From Isoetes taiwanensis (Eukaryota > Streptophyta > Lycopodiopsida > Isoetales > Isoetaceae), in assembly GCA_021234155.1 (NCBI GenBank), contig JAJEKV010000014.1:20661513-20725512 (forward strand): a stretch of 64,000 nucleotides of DNA. The letters run 5' to 3'. Position 1 is the stretch's first letter, and every line of letters starts with the position of its first letter. Below, one piece after another: positions 42,427 to 54,175 of this stretch. The notes below the pieces were generated by a model that was not told where the DNA came from, did no database searches, and saw nothing but the letters and a program-made list of their open reading frames with translations. The translations under genes were made by a program, and so were the position numbers.

Positions 42427-42765
42427 GCAGTAATTCACCGCAAATTCAGCCCAAGGGGCGAAGAAGGAGTGTTCATGCTCATCATACTCTCGGGCTTTGG
42501 CAGGCATGCTCGGCTGGCTCCAAACACCGACTATGCCATCCTAGTCAAGAGAACGATGGCACTTGACATCGTCGACTTCGCCATACCCTACCGAGGGCAG
42601 GGAAGACTGGCAGTGACCGCGGCCTATACGTCCGACCGCAGGGTAGAAGACTTGGTGCAAGCCTTGCAGGGCGGGACATCAACGAACATCCTCAGGAACT
42701 TGGGACGCTCCGTAGGAACGGCCCAAGTTAAGAAGTTTCTTCAGGATAACCCATCCTACCGGTGA
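42427..42765 (+). CDS. Small ORF, weakly histone-fold-like
   Basis: Reads AVIHRKFSPRGEEGVFMLII, LSGFGRHARLAPNTDYAIL, VKRTMALDIVDFAIPYRGQG and ends TAVKKFL-like DNPSYR. KRTMALDIVDFAI…RGQGR recalls the C-terminal helix of H3/H4 folds (KRxTxxxxDIxxA), but the similarity is short and has no clear N-terminal partner. It may simply be the continuation of the upstream ORF after a frameshift. Confidence 0.3.
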   Translation, partial: AVIHRKFSPRGEEGVFMLIILSGFGRHARLAPNTDYAILVKRTMALDIVDFAIPYRGQGRLAVTAAYTSDRRVEDLVQALQGGTSTNILRNLGRSVGTAQVKKFLQDNPSYR

Positions 42766-42954
42766 TTTCAAGAATAGTTAGACTCTTGATCCCGGAGGCT
42801 TTGTATTTAAGATATTATATATATAAATACATTTTCTTTTGCACTTTAAATGTTTTGTTGATGTATTTTGTTCCACAACTATACCAACAAACACATATGA
42901 TGCAATAGAACAAATAAGCTAACCGCAAGGCCATAATCTACTTGTGTATGCAGC
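42766..42954. other. AT-rich spacer between element ORFs
   Basis: TATATATAAATACA-type sequence; nothing recognised. Confidence 0.4.
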
Positions 42955-44047
42955 TAGAGGCCCAGGCACAGCTGAACAAGAACGGCGAGCCCATGGGGAT
43001 GAACAGACTCCGTCCAGGCCGCACCCAGCAAGGAACTTGTACGAGGCATTCGGCCCCATGACTCCCGAGGAGGAAATATCGCAGATGAGAACGGACCTTC
43101 AGTAAATAAAGGCTTTCTTGGCAGCACAAGCAGGAGTTGGCCCATACGACAACGTCCAGTTGCCAAAGGCACCACCTCGAAAGGCGGGAAAGGACAAGAG
43201 GAAGAGCAAGAGAAGGAGGTCCCCCAGCACGGAATCCTCCGACTCAAGCTCGGATTCGAACTCCGATTCCGAGGAAGAGGTGGAACAGGTGCAAGACCAT
43301 AGAGATTGCAGGCACAGGGACACAAAGACCTCAGACAATCAGAAGAAGGTAGACTCAACGCTGGGTAATGTGTGGAAGGCCAGAAAACTCGAACAATTCT
43401 CAGGCGACAGCAGATCAGGCATGGAAGCAGAGGCTTGGCTAGATGAGATGAGTGAGTATGGTAACGCTTATAGCATGAAGGACAAGGACAAAGGCAGGGT
43501 GGCAACAGCCAACCTTAAGGGAGCAGCTCGCATTTGGTGGAAGGGCTATGCAAAGGCCCATGGGTTGAACAGGGACAATTGCAGGTTCAAGAAGTTTGCT
43601 AAGGCTTTCAAGCGTCATTATGTACCACGGGAACATAAGTGTCACATGATGCAGCAGTTTCACCGATTGCAGCAGGGCAACAGAACAGTGCAGAAGTACA
43701 CAGAAGAGTTCATGACACTCAGGTTGTATGTGCCAAAGTTGAGCGAACGCCACGCAGTAGAAGGGTACATCGAGGGACTGAATGAGGAGATAAGGAAGCT
43801 AGTAAGAGCAATCAACCCTCGAACAGTATCAGAAGCGGAGTCGAAAGCAGTTAGCCTGCAAGGTTCGGGACCTCAGAACAGCGGCCAGAAGCAGCAGTAC
43901 TATCAGGATAAGGGCAAGGCAACGGGAAGCCATAGCCCTAGAGCAGCTAGCCCAGGTCCAGCAAAGGCTCCATATAGCGGCAACTATGGGAAGCAGCAGG
44001 AGAAGAAACAGGTATCCTTCAAGGATAAGCAGGAAGGATCAAACTAC
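42955..44047 (+). mobile_element. Ty3/gypsy gag, 5' part
   Basis: After a broken start (NLYEAFGPMTPEEEISQMRT with TAA at 43103 where CAA is expected) the ORF 43106-44047 has a basic and Ser-rich leader, then WKARKLEQFSGDSRSGMEAE, AEAWLDEMSEYGNAY, AARIWWKGYAKAHGL, FAKAFKRHYVPREHK and RTVQKYTEEFMTLR. This is the retrotransposon capsid (gag, UBN2/Retrotrans_gag) pattern with its W-W and helix signatures. The ORF is cut at SNYH by the nested 4-kb element and resumes at 48019 with the zinc knuckle. Confidence 0.85.
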
Positions 44048-44782
44048 CATTAGGGCGGATTTGGGGTCTGAAAATGGCCCTTGCAACCACATTAATGGCC
44101 CGCATTTTTCGAAAATCGTATCGCGGACCAAAATAATGGCTACTTTTCCCGCCTACTGTGCACATGCCCACATGCACCAACCACCTTTTCAAATTTTGGC
44201 ACCAAGATTTCCATTGTTCACATTAGCGCCGCTTCGTGCATCCTCTCTCGCCGCTCTTCATTTGGAATCCAAGTCTTCAATAGTAATACGTGTTTTTTTG
44301 GCGAGCATAGAGTTAAGCAACAACGGCGAGACGATGTGCGGACAAGCAAGCGACGTTACATGCCATGTTTTACTACCCAAATTTTCATTCGAAGTTTTCC
44401 TACTTTTCGGCTCTTCCCATTCATCGTATTGCTCCCCGCCATTCATTCTTACAATTCAACGACCGACCGTATCTCTAATTGCATCCATCATTGCTCCTAG
44501 TACTCCTACATTGCTTCGCAGTTCATCACTTACAAAACAATAAAGGCATGACGGTGGAAGGATATCTATCCATAGGCTTGTGGGTGAGAATGCTATCCTT
44601 AACGAAGGATGACTATGGAGTTACATCGCCGGGCGACATTCATACATAATGAATAGGTAGAACTATAGGTTCAAAATAAATGCTATGGATAGTATATGCA
44701 AAAAAAAAAAAAAAAAGGGAAGGGAGGGGGGAAGGGGTTTGAAGAGGAGGATATTTGCAAATTTGCATCCTCAATAATACAT

Positions 44783-45397
44783 GGATCACACCATGCGAAA
44801 ATGCATATGCACTTTGTAAATGTGTAGTGAGATTTCAAGCGTCATGTGATCCTTTTGCTTCTTTTCTTCCCTCTTCTTGATTTATATTCACTCCTTTGAA
44901 TCAAATATTTTTCTTTGGGCTATATTTATCGGATGTGGGGATTTGGGACTAGGGAAAAGCATTACTGGCATCGTTGTTGTCTAACATATGGACATAAGAG
45001 ACATGCTTTTCCAAGATATACATTCAGGGCAATGGACATCTAGTTTTACGTTGTAAAATTGTGGGAGCCGAGCTTGAAAGTCGATCCCATGACCTCGTTT
45101 AGTTTAATTGTGCAAGCCTTATGAGAATGGTGTCCTTGCAATGAAGAAATGTTTGATAAGACGTGCATCCAGGGTTGTTGAAAAAATGAGTTACAAAATA
45201 TTTGCTCCATTAGAGGTGTTTACTAATGCCACGACACAAAAGCTCCAAAGACATATTGTATAAAATGTCGCTTTCATGAGCCTTTGGATCAGTTAACTCA
45301 AAGTGTCACATATGGAAACATTGTTAGGTTTGATAAAATAACATAAAAATCTTATTTAATAAAGCTTTGGTTGTTGGTAAAGTGTTGGCTTATTGAT

Positions 45398-45431
<34 letters not shown>

Positions 45432-46490
45432 CATTATGTGTTTGTATTTTGCTTTGGGACCCTCTTTGAAAAAGTTAAGTTCATAAAACATAATATAACT
45501 TGGAATGATACATATTTTATATGCAAATGGGAGACTATTGATGAGGGACTTGGTGTTATTATCTATTGACAACAAACAAGAAAGTGGATCACACCATGCG
45601 AATTTAGTATATTCCAACCTTTTAGCTTATACAAAATTCGCTTGGTGTGATCTTTTTGGAAAAACATGACTTCCTATAGTAAAATTACTTTGATTATCTT
45701 TTAATAAAAGAAATATATATGTGTCTTATTTGAAGTTAAGTGTGGATATGTGACGTGCTCATTTATTGATAAAGTGTTTGCTTTTTGAAAAGGGCTAATA
45801 ACTTTATGTACTACTAGAGTTGGTAAAGTATTTTAGATGCAAATAGGATGCTTGATGTGATCCTTCTTAAAAAAAGATATGCTCTTTGAAAAGGACTAAT
45901 AACTTTATGCACTTGGGGTGGTAAAGCATTAAATGAGAAGGGGTACTTGTGTTTAATTTTAATTTGACAACAAATAAGAAAGTGGGATCACACGATGCTA
46001 ATTTAGTGTGTTCCATTTTTGTTGCATATGTACTATTCGCTTGGTGTGATCCTTCTTGAAAAATAATATGCTCTTTGAAAAGGGATAATGACTTATGTAC
46101 TTAAGAGTGGTAAAGCATTTTAGATACAAATAGGAATGAGTACTTGTGTTTAATTTTAATTTGACAACAAATAAGAAAGTGGATCACACCATGCTAATTT
46201 AGTGTGTCCCTTTTTTTTTTTGCATATGTATTATTAAGCTTGGTGTGATCCATCTCTTGAAAAAAAAAAATAGCTTTCAAGTAAAAAGGAAAGAAAGAAA
46301 TATCTTATTTAAAGTGTAAAGTGTTAGTATATAAAGTGTTGGTTTATTAAAATACTATTTGTTTACGCTAAGTTGTAAGTTGAATATTTGTGTTTCTATT
46401 TACTTTTTACATAAAGGATCACACCAGGTAATTTCTTATATGCAATTACTTCACAAGATGAAGATTTAGCATCATATGATCCTCTTTAAA
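44783..46490. repeat. Dispersed hairpins GGATCACACCATGC…GCTTGGTGTGATCC
   Basis: Inverted pairs at about 44783/44840, 45586/45637, 45983/46035, 46180/46238 and 46427/46472. Several share flanks (TGACAACAAATAAGAAAGTGG before, AATTTAGTGTGT after), so whole blocks of about 200-400 bp are duplicated. Each pair forms a 60-80-bp hairpin. Lone copies (for example GATGTGATCC near 45856) also occur. Confidence 0.75.
45397..45431. repeat. GATA microsatellite
   Basis: About eight and a half units of TAGA/GATA in a row. Confidence 0.95.
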
Positions 46491-46837
46491 CAAGGATGGC
46501 TTTGACCTTCAATGTTCATAAATTTTATGAATGTTTGCATATAAGAATGTCACATATCATATTTTCTTAAAAAATGGTCATCAAATGGATAACTAGTCAA
46601 AGAGTTCTTCTACTACTTAAAGGCTTTCAAGACTCATTTTTGCTATAATTTAAATAGCAATAGAGTTTTAAAGGAATCTATTGTTAAAGGTAGTCAAAGA
46701 CTTCTTGTATTAGCGGTATCTAAACACAAACACCATAACCTTTGTACTTCAAGAATGTATAAACCCTTCACATTGCAAAGTATAATGTCATTTATTAGCA
46801 TCTTCACGGACATTTCCCCTTCCTTATCGGAAGCGGC

Positions 46838-47155
46838 TCATCTCAAGGAGGCGTATTCGATTAGAATGCCTTCATCCTCTCTCAATCTCTCACAATATCC
46901 TAGGAGGCCAGAGTTACCGTCACCACAAAATCGGACTAAACTTGAAACGTCCTGAAATGACGGTTTCTTGCCACTCAATGGATCCAATGGATATAAACTG
47001 CCATCTGCCCAGATGTCAACACTTTTTGAGCCTACAAGACACAACACGTCGAGGTCTAAATTCTTATTTTTTAGACCTCCTTTTTTGCGATTGAAGACTG
47101 GAGCATATTCGTGAGTCAGTTGGATCCTTATCCACACATCATTTGGAGCTTCCAT
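46838..47155 (-). CDS. Unassigned ORF in the nested element
   Basis: From MEAPNDVWIRIQLTHEYAPV it reads NLDLDVLCLVGSKSVDIWAD, GSLYPLDPLSGKKPSF and SLVRFCGDGNSGLLGYCERL with a stop near 46840. Composition looks like a real protein and the run could be a first exon; the hairpins to its left would then be intronic. I recognise no family. It may be a captured host fragment or part of the element's own gene. Confidence 0.35.
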   Translation of the reverse strand: MEAPNDVWIRIQLTHEYAPVFNRKKGGLKNKNLDLDVLCLVGSKSVDIWADGSLYPLDPLSGKKPSFQDVSSLVRFCGDGNSGLLGYCERLREDEGILIEYASLR

Positions 47156-47215
47156 ACTGCGTGGATCGACACGACGGCGAAATGAAGGCGTACAATTTTT
47201 ATGCCCCAAAGACAA

Positions 47216-47989
47216 TTCCGCCGTGTGAGCCGAACGTCCGTACTAACCTCGTTTTTGAAATTTTCAACGTGCACATGGAAATCGAAAAGTCCATTCTCCT
47301 ACAATCCATGCTTTTATACATTAAGCAAATTCAAATTTCGAATCGTAGGGGGCGGAAAGCCTGTATTGGGATGAAGTAAAGATCCCGGTTAATGCTGGGT
47401 TCACATGGACGAACTATGGTTACCGGCTTAAAACCTGTTGAACTTGGGCTGAGGCAAAAAAATTCAGTCCCATTTTGGAAAATCAGCCCTTGCAAGTCCA
47501 ACTTGCGTAGCTGATGCAGCGCTAAATTTTTTAATCAGTGCTGACTCCGCCAGAACTCAGCGGAGGGCCTAAACTTCTCCATGTGAACCACCCATAAAGC
47601 GAAATGCCCAGCGCCTCGAAATGAAAGTCTGATACAAAGCTTCAACCTACACATTCAAATTTTGAAATGTGGAAGGCGGGAAGCTTGTATGGCCATGGCC
47701 TCTAAATGAAAATAGCGCAAGAATCGGTGACACGCACGCTTGGTATCTGACAAATCAAGAGGCACCGTCATGAGTTGCAGGTATGCTATAATGCAAGTGG
47801 CTTTTTAGAAGCGCCACATGCATCAGCCTGTCTGACAACCAACAGAATTAAATACATATGGCGCCATGAATGCGCAATCCCCCTTATTCCGGGAGAATAT
47901 TCCAAGTAAATCTGTAATGATGAGATTTTGGTATCCTAGGTGGCATGGGAAAAAAGGAGCGGAAATATGACGTGGAATGGCTGATAGGA
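47216..47989. other. Right part of nested element
   Basis: No coding signal was recognised before the right terminal inverted repeat. Confidence 0.4.
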
Positions 47990-48018
47990 GGCCATTTTGA
48001 GACCCCAAATCCGCCCTA

Positions 48019-48282
48019 ATGTCCAAAGCAGTGCGGTCCTTTTTGCAAGCAATGCCCAAGGAGAAGAGGCAGGAGTGCATAGAGAAACAGCTTTGCTTCA
48101 GGTGCTTCCAGCCAGGCCACAGAACAACGAACTGCCCCTTCGTCATGAGTGCAGCATTAGCAGAGTTGGGTGGATGGGACACTCCGTCTGACGACGACGG
48201 CGAGGCAGCACGCGACTTCATTCAGGGTGAATGTCACATTTTTGCTGCCATAGATACAGAACAAGCAGAGAATCAGTATTAG
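48019..48282 (+). mobile_element. Ty3/gypsy gag, 3' part with zinc knuckle
   Basis: KEKRQECIEKQLCFRCFQPG then HRTTNCP is a C-x2-C-x4-H-x4-C nucleocapsid knuckle. Acidic DDDGEAARDF follows. TAG at 48280 replaces an expected CAG (QY[14 protein letters not shown]), after which the protease begins in the same frame. Confidence 0.85.
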
Positions 48283-48770
48283 GTAATCTCCACAATAGGG
48301 AAGGCTAAGGCCAAATCCTTCATAATCCTGATAGACTCGGGAAGTAGCCACAACTTTGCGTCCCCAAGAATGGTTGAGATGTTGAAGCTCAAGCCGTTGA
48401 AGTCAAAGCCGAGACCCGTGGTGTTAGCAAACGGGGGAGTAAGGCACACGGTAGGCAAAAGGATAAACTTCGATATTGAATTGCCGGGAATCAACATCCA
48501 GATGGGGGCAGAGGTGATGAATATTGGGAAATATAATTTGATCATAGGAATGGAGTACCTTGGTCCATCAGGAGCCCTCATCGATTGTGGGAAGCGGAAG
48601 GTGACCATCACAGCGCCCAACGGCAAAATCATAGAGATTACAGGTAAAGAAGTCATTCCCATCATGCAGTGTATGTCTTCTAAGCAGCTGCTCAAGTGCA
48701 TTAAGAGCGAGCGGATAGCATATATCTTCAAGCTTCAGCTCGAAGAGCTCGAGTCAGAAGAAAGCAATGA
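48283..48770 (+). mobile_element. Ty3/gypsy aspartic protease
   Basis: [20 protein letters not shown] contains the catalytic [23 protein letters not shown] with [13 protein letters not shown] completes the retropepsin pattern. Open frame from 48370 onward into RT. Confidence 0.85.
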
Positions 48771-50335
48771 AGATAAGGTGCTCAGCAAGTTGCCAAAGCA
48801 GATTGCTAAGTTGATCAAGGAGTTCCATGATCTCTTTCCAGACGAGATCAAGCAGCTTCCTCCTTACAGGGGAGTTGAGTGCGAGATAGCACTCGAACCA
48901 GGAATGAAGCCGACGAGCAAAGCTCCGTACAGGATGACGACGCAAGAGCTAACCGAGTTGAAGAAGCAATTGCAGGAGTTGCTTGACCTAGGGTTCATTA
49001 GACCTAGCGTCTCACCATTTGGGGCACCCATTCTTTTTGTGAAGAAGAAGGATGGCAGCTTGAGGATGTGCATAAATTACAGACAGTTGAACAAGCACAC
49101 CATCATGAATAAGTATGCACTCCCCAGATCGGACGACCTGATGGATCAACTCCAAGGGCGAAGGTCTTCTCCAAGATAGACCTGAGGTCGGGGTACCATC
49201 AAATCAGGATCAAGGAAGAAGGCGTCCATAAGACAGCCTTCAGGACTAGTTACGGGCATTACGAGTTCACGGTAATGCCATTTGGTTTGTCGAATGCCAC
49301 AGCAACATTCATGAGGCTCATGAACGACATTTTCAGGGACTTCTTGGATACTTTTGTGATAGTATTCTTTGATGATATTCTGGTGTATAGCAGATCCCTG
49401 GAAGAACACGTACAACACCTCAGGAGAGTGCTCGAGAAGCTAAGGAGGTACTAGTTGTACGCTAAGTTGTCGAAGTGCCACTTCACAACGGAGAGGGTGG
49501 AATACCTGGGTCATGTGATATCATCGGAGGGGATTTCGACAGATCCTGCCAAGATTGAAGCAGTCATATAGTGGCCGGCACCGAAGAATGTCCATGAGGT
49601 CAGAAGCTTTCTTGGCCTAGCAGGGTACTACAGGAAGTTCGTGAAGAACTTTGCAAAGATAGCAGCCCTGCTAAAGACTTGACGAGGGCGGAAAAAGTGA
49701 AGGATTGGGCAGATCATTGGCACAAGAAAGCCCAAGCAGGGTTTGAATTGTTGAAGGAAGCTTTGACAACCGCCCCCATCTTGACCCTGCCAGACCCAGA
49801 GAAGGACAAGCTTGTGGCGACAGACGCAAGCAAGATAGCCACAGGTGCAGTGCTCATGCAGGAAGAGCGAGTAGTAGCCTATGATTCCCGAAAGATAAAC
49901 GACGCCGAAACGCGCTACCCAACTCATGATCAAGAGTTGCTTGCAGTTGTCAGAGCACTAAGAATTTGGAGGCACTACCTGTTGGGGAGGAAGTTCCAGT
50001 TGGATACAGATCATCAGAGTCTCCAATATGTGTTCACGCAACCACATCTCAACCTCAGGTAGCGAAGATGGATGGAGTTCCTCGAAGAGTATGACTTTGA
50101 TATAGTCTATAAGCCGGGGAAGCTCAATGTGGTAGCTGATGCACTTTCAAGGCATCCCCTGACAACAAGAGTGCACTGCAATGCAATTTCAACGCTCTCC
50201 AGCGACTTCAGAAAGAAGATCGAAGAAACCTTGCCGACAGATACAAACTTCAAGGAAGTGTGGGCGAGCTTGTGCAAGGAGGCAAGAACAGATAAGGAGA
50301 GGGAGACCTTCAAGAATTTAAGAAGGAAGGTAACC
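48771..50335 (+). mobile_element. Ty3/gypsy reverse transcriptase and RNase H
   Basis: [57 protein letters not shown], (shift near 49160) [33 protein letters not shown] and FFDDILVYS. RNase H: PILTLPDPEKDKLVATDASK, RYPTHDQELLAVVRALRIWR and LDTDHQSLQYVFTQP. Stops at 49452, 49569 and 50060 are TAG at places where Gln is expected (RRY-stop-LYAKLSKC, VI-stop-WPAPKN, NLR-stop-RRWMEF). Active-site Asp pairs are present, but the chain is broken, so inactive. Confidence 0.9.
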
Positions 50336-50337
50336 TT

Positions 50338-51370
50338 TTGTACCATAAGAACAAGTTGTGTGTGCCTGAATCATCAGAGGTGAGAAAGTTGATTCTACAC
50401 GACACCCACAACAGTCCAATAGCTGGACACGCAGGATTTATGAAGACATATTTCAAAGTGCGTAGCAGCTATTATTGGCCAGGGATGAAGAAGCAGATAG
50501 CTCGCTACATCAAAGAGTGCCAGCTGTGTCAGCAGATGAAAGCAGAGCAGCTTCGAATTCCAGGGGCATTGGAACCTTTAGCGGTGCCAAACGCTAAATG
50601 GGAGGTCATCAGTATGGACTTCATAACAGGGCTTCCGAGGACAGTAAGAGGGAAAGATGCCTTGATGGTTGTGGTCGACAAGTTGTCGAAGATGGCACAC
50701 TTTGTGCCTTGCAGGACCACTGACACAGCTATGGATACAGCGAAGCTCTTCACCAAGGAAATCTTCAGGCTGCATGGCATGCCGAGGGAGATCATCTCCG
50801 ACAGAGACCCGAAGTTCATGAGTGCTTTTTGGCAAGATCTTTTTGCGACGATTCAGACAAAGCTGTCCATGAGCACGGCCTATCATCCTCAGACGGATGG
50901 GCAAACAGAGTGGACCAACAGAATTTTGGAGGATATGCTACGAAACTATGTCTGGAACAAGCAGAGTATGTGGGAAGAGTATATTCACTTGGTCGAGTTC
51001 GCTTATAATAGCACCAAGCAGGAATCATCCCAGATGTCGCCGTTCATGATCAACTACGGCTACCAATGTCTAACTCCAGACACTTGGCACAATCCTGTGT
51101 CAAAAGTAGAGGTTTCGCAGCAAATATTGGCCGAGCAGCTGATGGAAGAGGTCCGAGGATATCTTCTTGCAGCAAGAAGTCGACAAAAGAGCGTTGCCGA
51201 CAAGCATCGGACGGTCAGAGAGTTACAAGTTGGCGACAACGTTTGGCTCAAGATCAAAGTGAAGCAGGCGAAGCTCCGCATCGGAATTTGTAAGAAGCTT
51301 GCTCCAAGGTTGGCTGGACCTTTCAGAATAGCCAAGAGAGTAGGTAATCAATCCTACAGTTAGAGCTTCC
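50338..51370 (+). mobile_element. Ty3/gypsy integrase
   Basis: Zinc-binding H-H-C-C (HDTHNSPIAGHAGFMKT…CQLCQQMKA), then the DDE core: SMDFITGLPRTVRGKDALMV, IISDRDPKFMSAFWQDLF and TAYHPQTDGQTEWTNRILED. An SH3-like end follows (VADKHRTVRELQVGDNVWLK). Open for 341 residues and then shifts by one frame at about 51355 into the chromodomain ORF. Confidence 0.9.
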
Positions 51371-51701
51371 AGCACACCTAAAGATTCATAAAGTCTTTCA
51401 CGTGAGTTTGTTGAAGAAGCATACTCCAAATCCAGAAGAAGTCTTGGACACTCCAACGTTGTTGGAAATGACAGAAGAGCAGCTAGAGATAGTTCCAGAA
51501 TTGATTCTTGATAAAGCCTTCAAGAAAACAAGGAGATCAGAGTTTCTCCAATATTTGGACAAGTGGAAACACTTGCCGGTGGAAGACGCGACATGGGTAC
51601 TTAAGAAGGATCTAATAAAGCAGTACCCCCAGCTTATGGAGCAATGGGACGGCAAGGTCATTTCCGAAGAAATCGGCTCAGGCATGTCGATTTGTGTGTA
51701 G
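51371..51701 (+). mobile_element. Chromodomain at the integrase C-terminus
   Basis: HKVFHVSLLKKHTPNPEE, then PELILDKAFKKTRRSEFLQY, LDKWKHLPVEDATWVLKKDL and IKQYP. This matches the chromodomain tail of chromoviruses, which steers integration toward chromatin marked on H3. That is notable beside the H3-like protein upstream. Confidence 0.8.
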
Positions 51702-52546
51702 ATTAATTTCATGTGTAGTTAAGATTAATCTACGCATGCAACCTATGCTAGGTATAGGTTACATGCGTTGTTACCGATGATGAGACCACCACGGTGATCT
51801 CTAGAACGTGGTGTAATGTCAATGTAGGCATGACTGCGGTTCTGCTTGGATGAGTTGGAAGGTAGATTAAAAATCTACTTCCGTCCCACGGAAGTAGATG
51901 ACCTTGAGAGATAAGAGGTCATTCAGGAATGCATTGATAGGAAAGCACCTCTAGTCAATGCCTACGGGAAGGACGCCACCTTCACGCCCAGGGCAACTAA
52001 AGGTGTAGGCATGAGTGTCATCCTAGGCATTATAGGGCGCTGTCTCCACGGCCATGATGGAAGAAGCATCCTCTTCCTACGCCGGGAGATTAGTCATGCA
52101 TTCATGTAGATAGATAAGGTGGTTCCCTTATAACCATAATTTTATTAATAATTAAAATGGTACTAACGTAGTGTCGACCTGCAGGCCAATAGAGCACTCT
52201 GAGGGCAAGGAGATCGAACTACGAAGACTTGCAACACAAATTTTGTTGGAATGTGTTGCAAGGAATGAAGAGTACCTTGAAGAATAATTGTATATGAAAT
52301 TGTTAAATTTTGATAAACTAAATGTTGTGATAAGGGAGACTAATAAGTACCTTGTTTTAATGGAAGTTACGAATTGATAAGTTACTTGATAATGTAACGA
52401 CATAATAATGTTTTAAAAATATTACTTTAAGGTAATCCTTATAATTGTGTAAGTATTGTATGCATCAAGTTGATTGCAGGTTAGGAAGATCCCAAGGTGG
52501 GGAGACCCACGATGCTGCGGACATCATCATTTCAAGATGGGGAGAA
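51702..52546 (+). other. Element 3' untranslated region and polypurine tract
   Basis: No ORF. GATGGGGAGAA at 52537-52546 directly before TGTGATG is the expected polypurine tract priming plus-strand synthesis. Confidence 0.55.
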
Positions 52547-54175
52547 TGTGATGTTCCAGCATAGTATACGATCCTAAGACGTATACTGTACTGCCTCATC
52601 ACGCGTACACGCCATTCCCACTGACGTGTACGCCAACGCGTAGCCGAGCAAGTAGCACCCTAGGGGGCAACTTGCAAGGTGTGTACATTTATTCATGTGC
52701 ACATTTACCCATGTGCACATTTATCCAAGTGTACACACTTAACCATGTGGACACCTTATGCCACCTAGTTAATAAAGGCAAGTGGGCCACACCCAATTAT
52801 CCCACATGCTTAAAGGGATAATGGGAAACCCTAGCCCTAACCCTTAGTCTATTTAGGGATAGGAAACCCTAACTTTCCATTTTCGTCCATAGCTTCTAGG
52901 GCTCTGTTTTGCTTGCTCCAAGAGCCAAACTCGCCTCCCAGACTATGTCTGAGCGATTTAGCTCATCAGTTTCCCTTCCTAGCTTCATCTTCTAGCAGTT
53001 CAGCAGCATGGTCGAGTTCAGAGCAGGAGGAGCAAGCCAAGGATCAGGTATTTTGTCAATTCAATAGTCTAAACTGCCTCCTAGACATAGAATAAGTAGT
53101 TTAGCCTATTGATTAGCCCATAGCAGCTATCTAGATCTCTAGATATCAAGCCATAACTAAAGAACCTAACTCTGTGATTTAGATTAGATCTTGTTCTTTA
53201 GTTCTTCTGTGATATGTATGTGAGGATGTATCTCTGTGGACTCATTGTATTGGGAAACCTTAAAGCCTAGTAGTTGATGCTTCTAGCTAGCCTCTTTAAT
53301 GCACTATTAAATTCGGCCTGTGTACAAGAACCAAACCTGGTTGTGGGTGAAGGGGCCAGACTGGCTTACAAGGAGGTTCATGTCCTGACTCCTGATCATG
53401 TCCCTCTGGTAGTAAAGCCTATCGGGGACTATTGTGGACTAGACCTAATTCTCTGCCACTGCGTGAGGGCTTTGCATGGGTTCGACACTCTTGCGGTGGT
53501 GGACACCTTCCATGGAGTTCAGTCAAGTACGGGCCGTGGCCCTCTAGTCACCTTGAGTCAGCATGCCAACCTCTGGTGGGAGCAATCCCTACCTGCCCCA
53601 TCGGAACTGGGGGGATGAAACCCAGGAGTAGCCCCTTTGGCTATGCATCCGGAGGGCTACAGTCAAGTTCTAACACTTTTTAACCTACCCTGCAAAGTGT
53701 GTACGGGAGGGGCAGATGGAGTGGACTACCCCAAGCCATGTTCTATTGCCAGCCAAATCCATTGCCATGAATTCTGTCTGCAATGACTTCTGGAGGTTCA
53801 AGCCGTCAGTCATTCCTCTCGAGTCTGAGCCTTGGGTAGGAACTCCTATGTGAACCATCCTTTGTGAACCATCCTTCGTGATGGACATGTGATGTTGATG
53901 TTGTATACTTACATGTATGTTACGCTTCTGCAGCTAGGTAGGCCCTGAAGGGAGACAGGGTAAAATGACCCCTTCATTCTTCCCACTGGAACGCTTCCGC
54001 AGCTAGATAGGCCCTGAAGGGAGACAGGGTAAAATGACCCCTTCATTCTTCCCACTGGAACTCATCAAGGTTGCAGTGACACGTGGAGGGCCTTGTATCA
54101 GCATGGAGCTGGTATGGGGGATGAACTCCTGTTTGTATACGGTGAGTGCACCGTATACGAGTAGGGGACGTCACA
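52547..54175 (+). repeat. 3' LTR of the Ty3/gypsy element (1629 bp)
   Basis: Begins TGTGATGTTCC right after the purine tract and ends GGGGACGTCACA, whose reverse complement TGTGACGTCCCC mirrors the start. Beyond it the sequence switches to LINE endonuclease. Contains a 65-bp tandem duplication at about 53935-54060 (CAGCTAGGTAGGCCCTGAAG) and short ORFs that are not credible genes. I found no matching 5' LTR in the window. Confidence 0.65.

Larger units (their letters stand above)
44048..48021. mobile_element. Nested 4-kb element with 32-bp terminal inverted repeats
   Basis: 44048-44079 and the reverse complement of 47990-48021 match at 31 of 32 positions (both contain TAGGGCGGATTTGGGGTCT). 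It interrupts gag. A TA dinucleotide flanks both sides if the ends are drawn at GGGCGG (44053-48016), which would suggest a TA duplication. Drawn at CATTAGGG the flanks rejoin gag in frame (NY-SKAVRSF) with no duplication, so the end is ambiguous. The interior has hairpin repeats, a GATA microsatellite and the minus ORF 46838-47215, but no recognised transposase. Superfamily not determined. Confidence 0.7.

Noticed and set aside
45390-45617. ORF over the GATA repeat
   Set aside because: Start encoded by a microsatellite and flanked by AT-rich repeats; no support.
53274-53618. 114-residue ORF in the LTR
   Set aside because: Lies wholly inside the 3' LTR and has no recognised motif.
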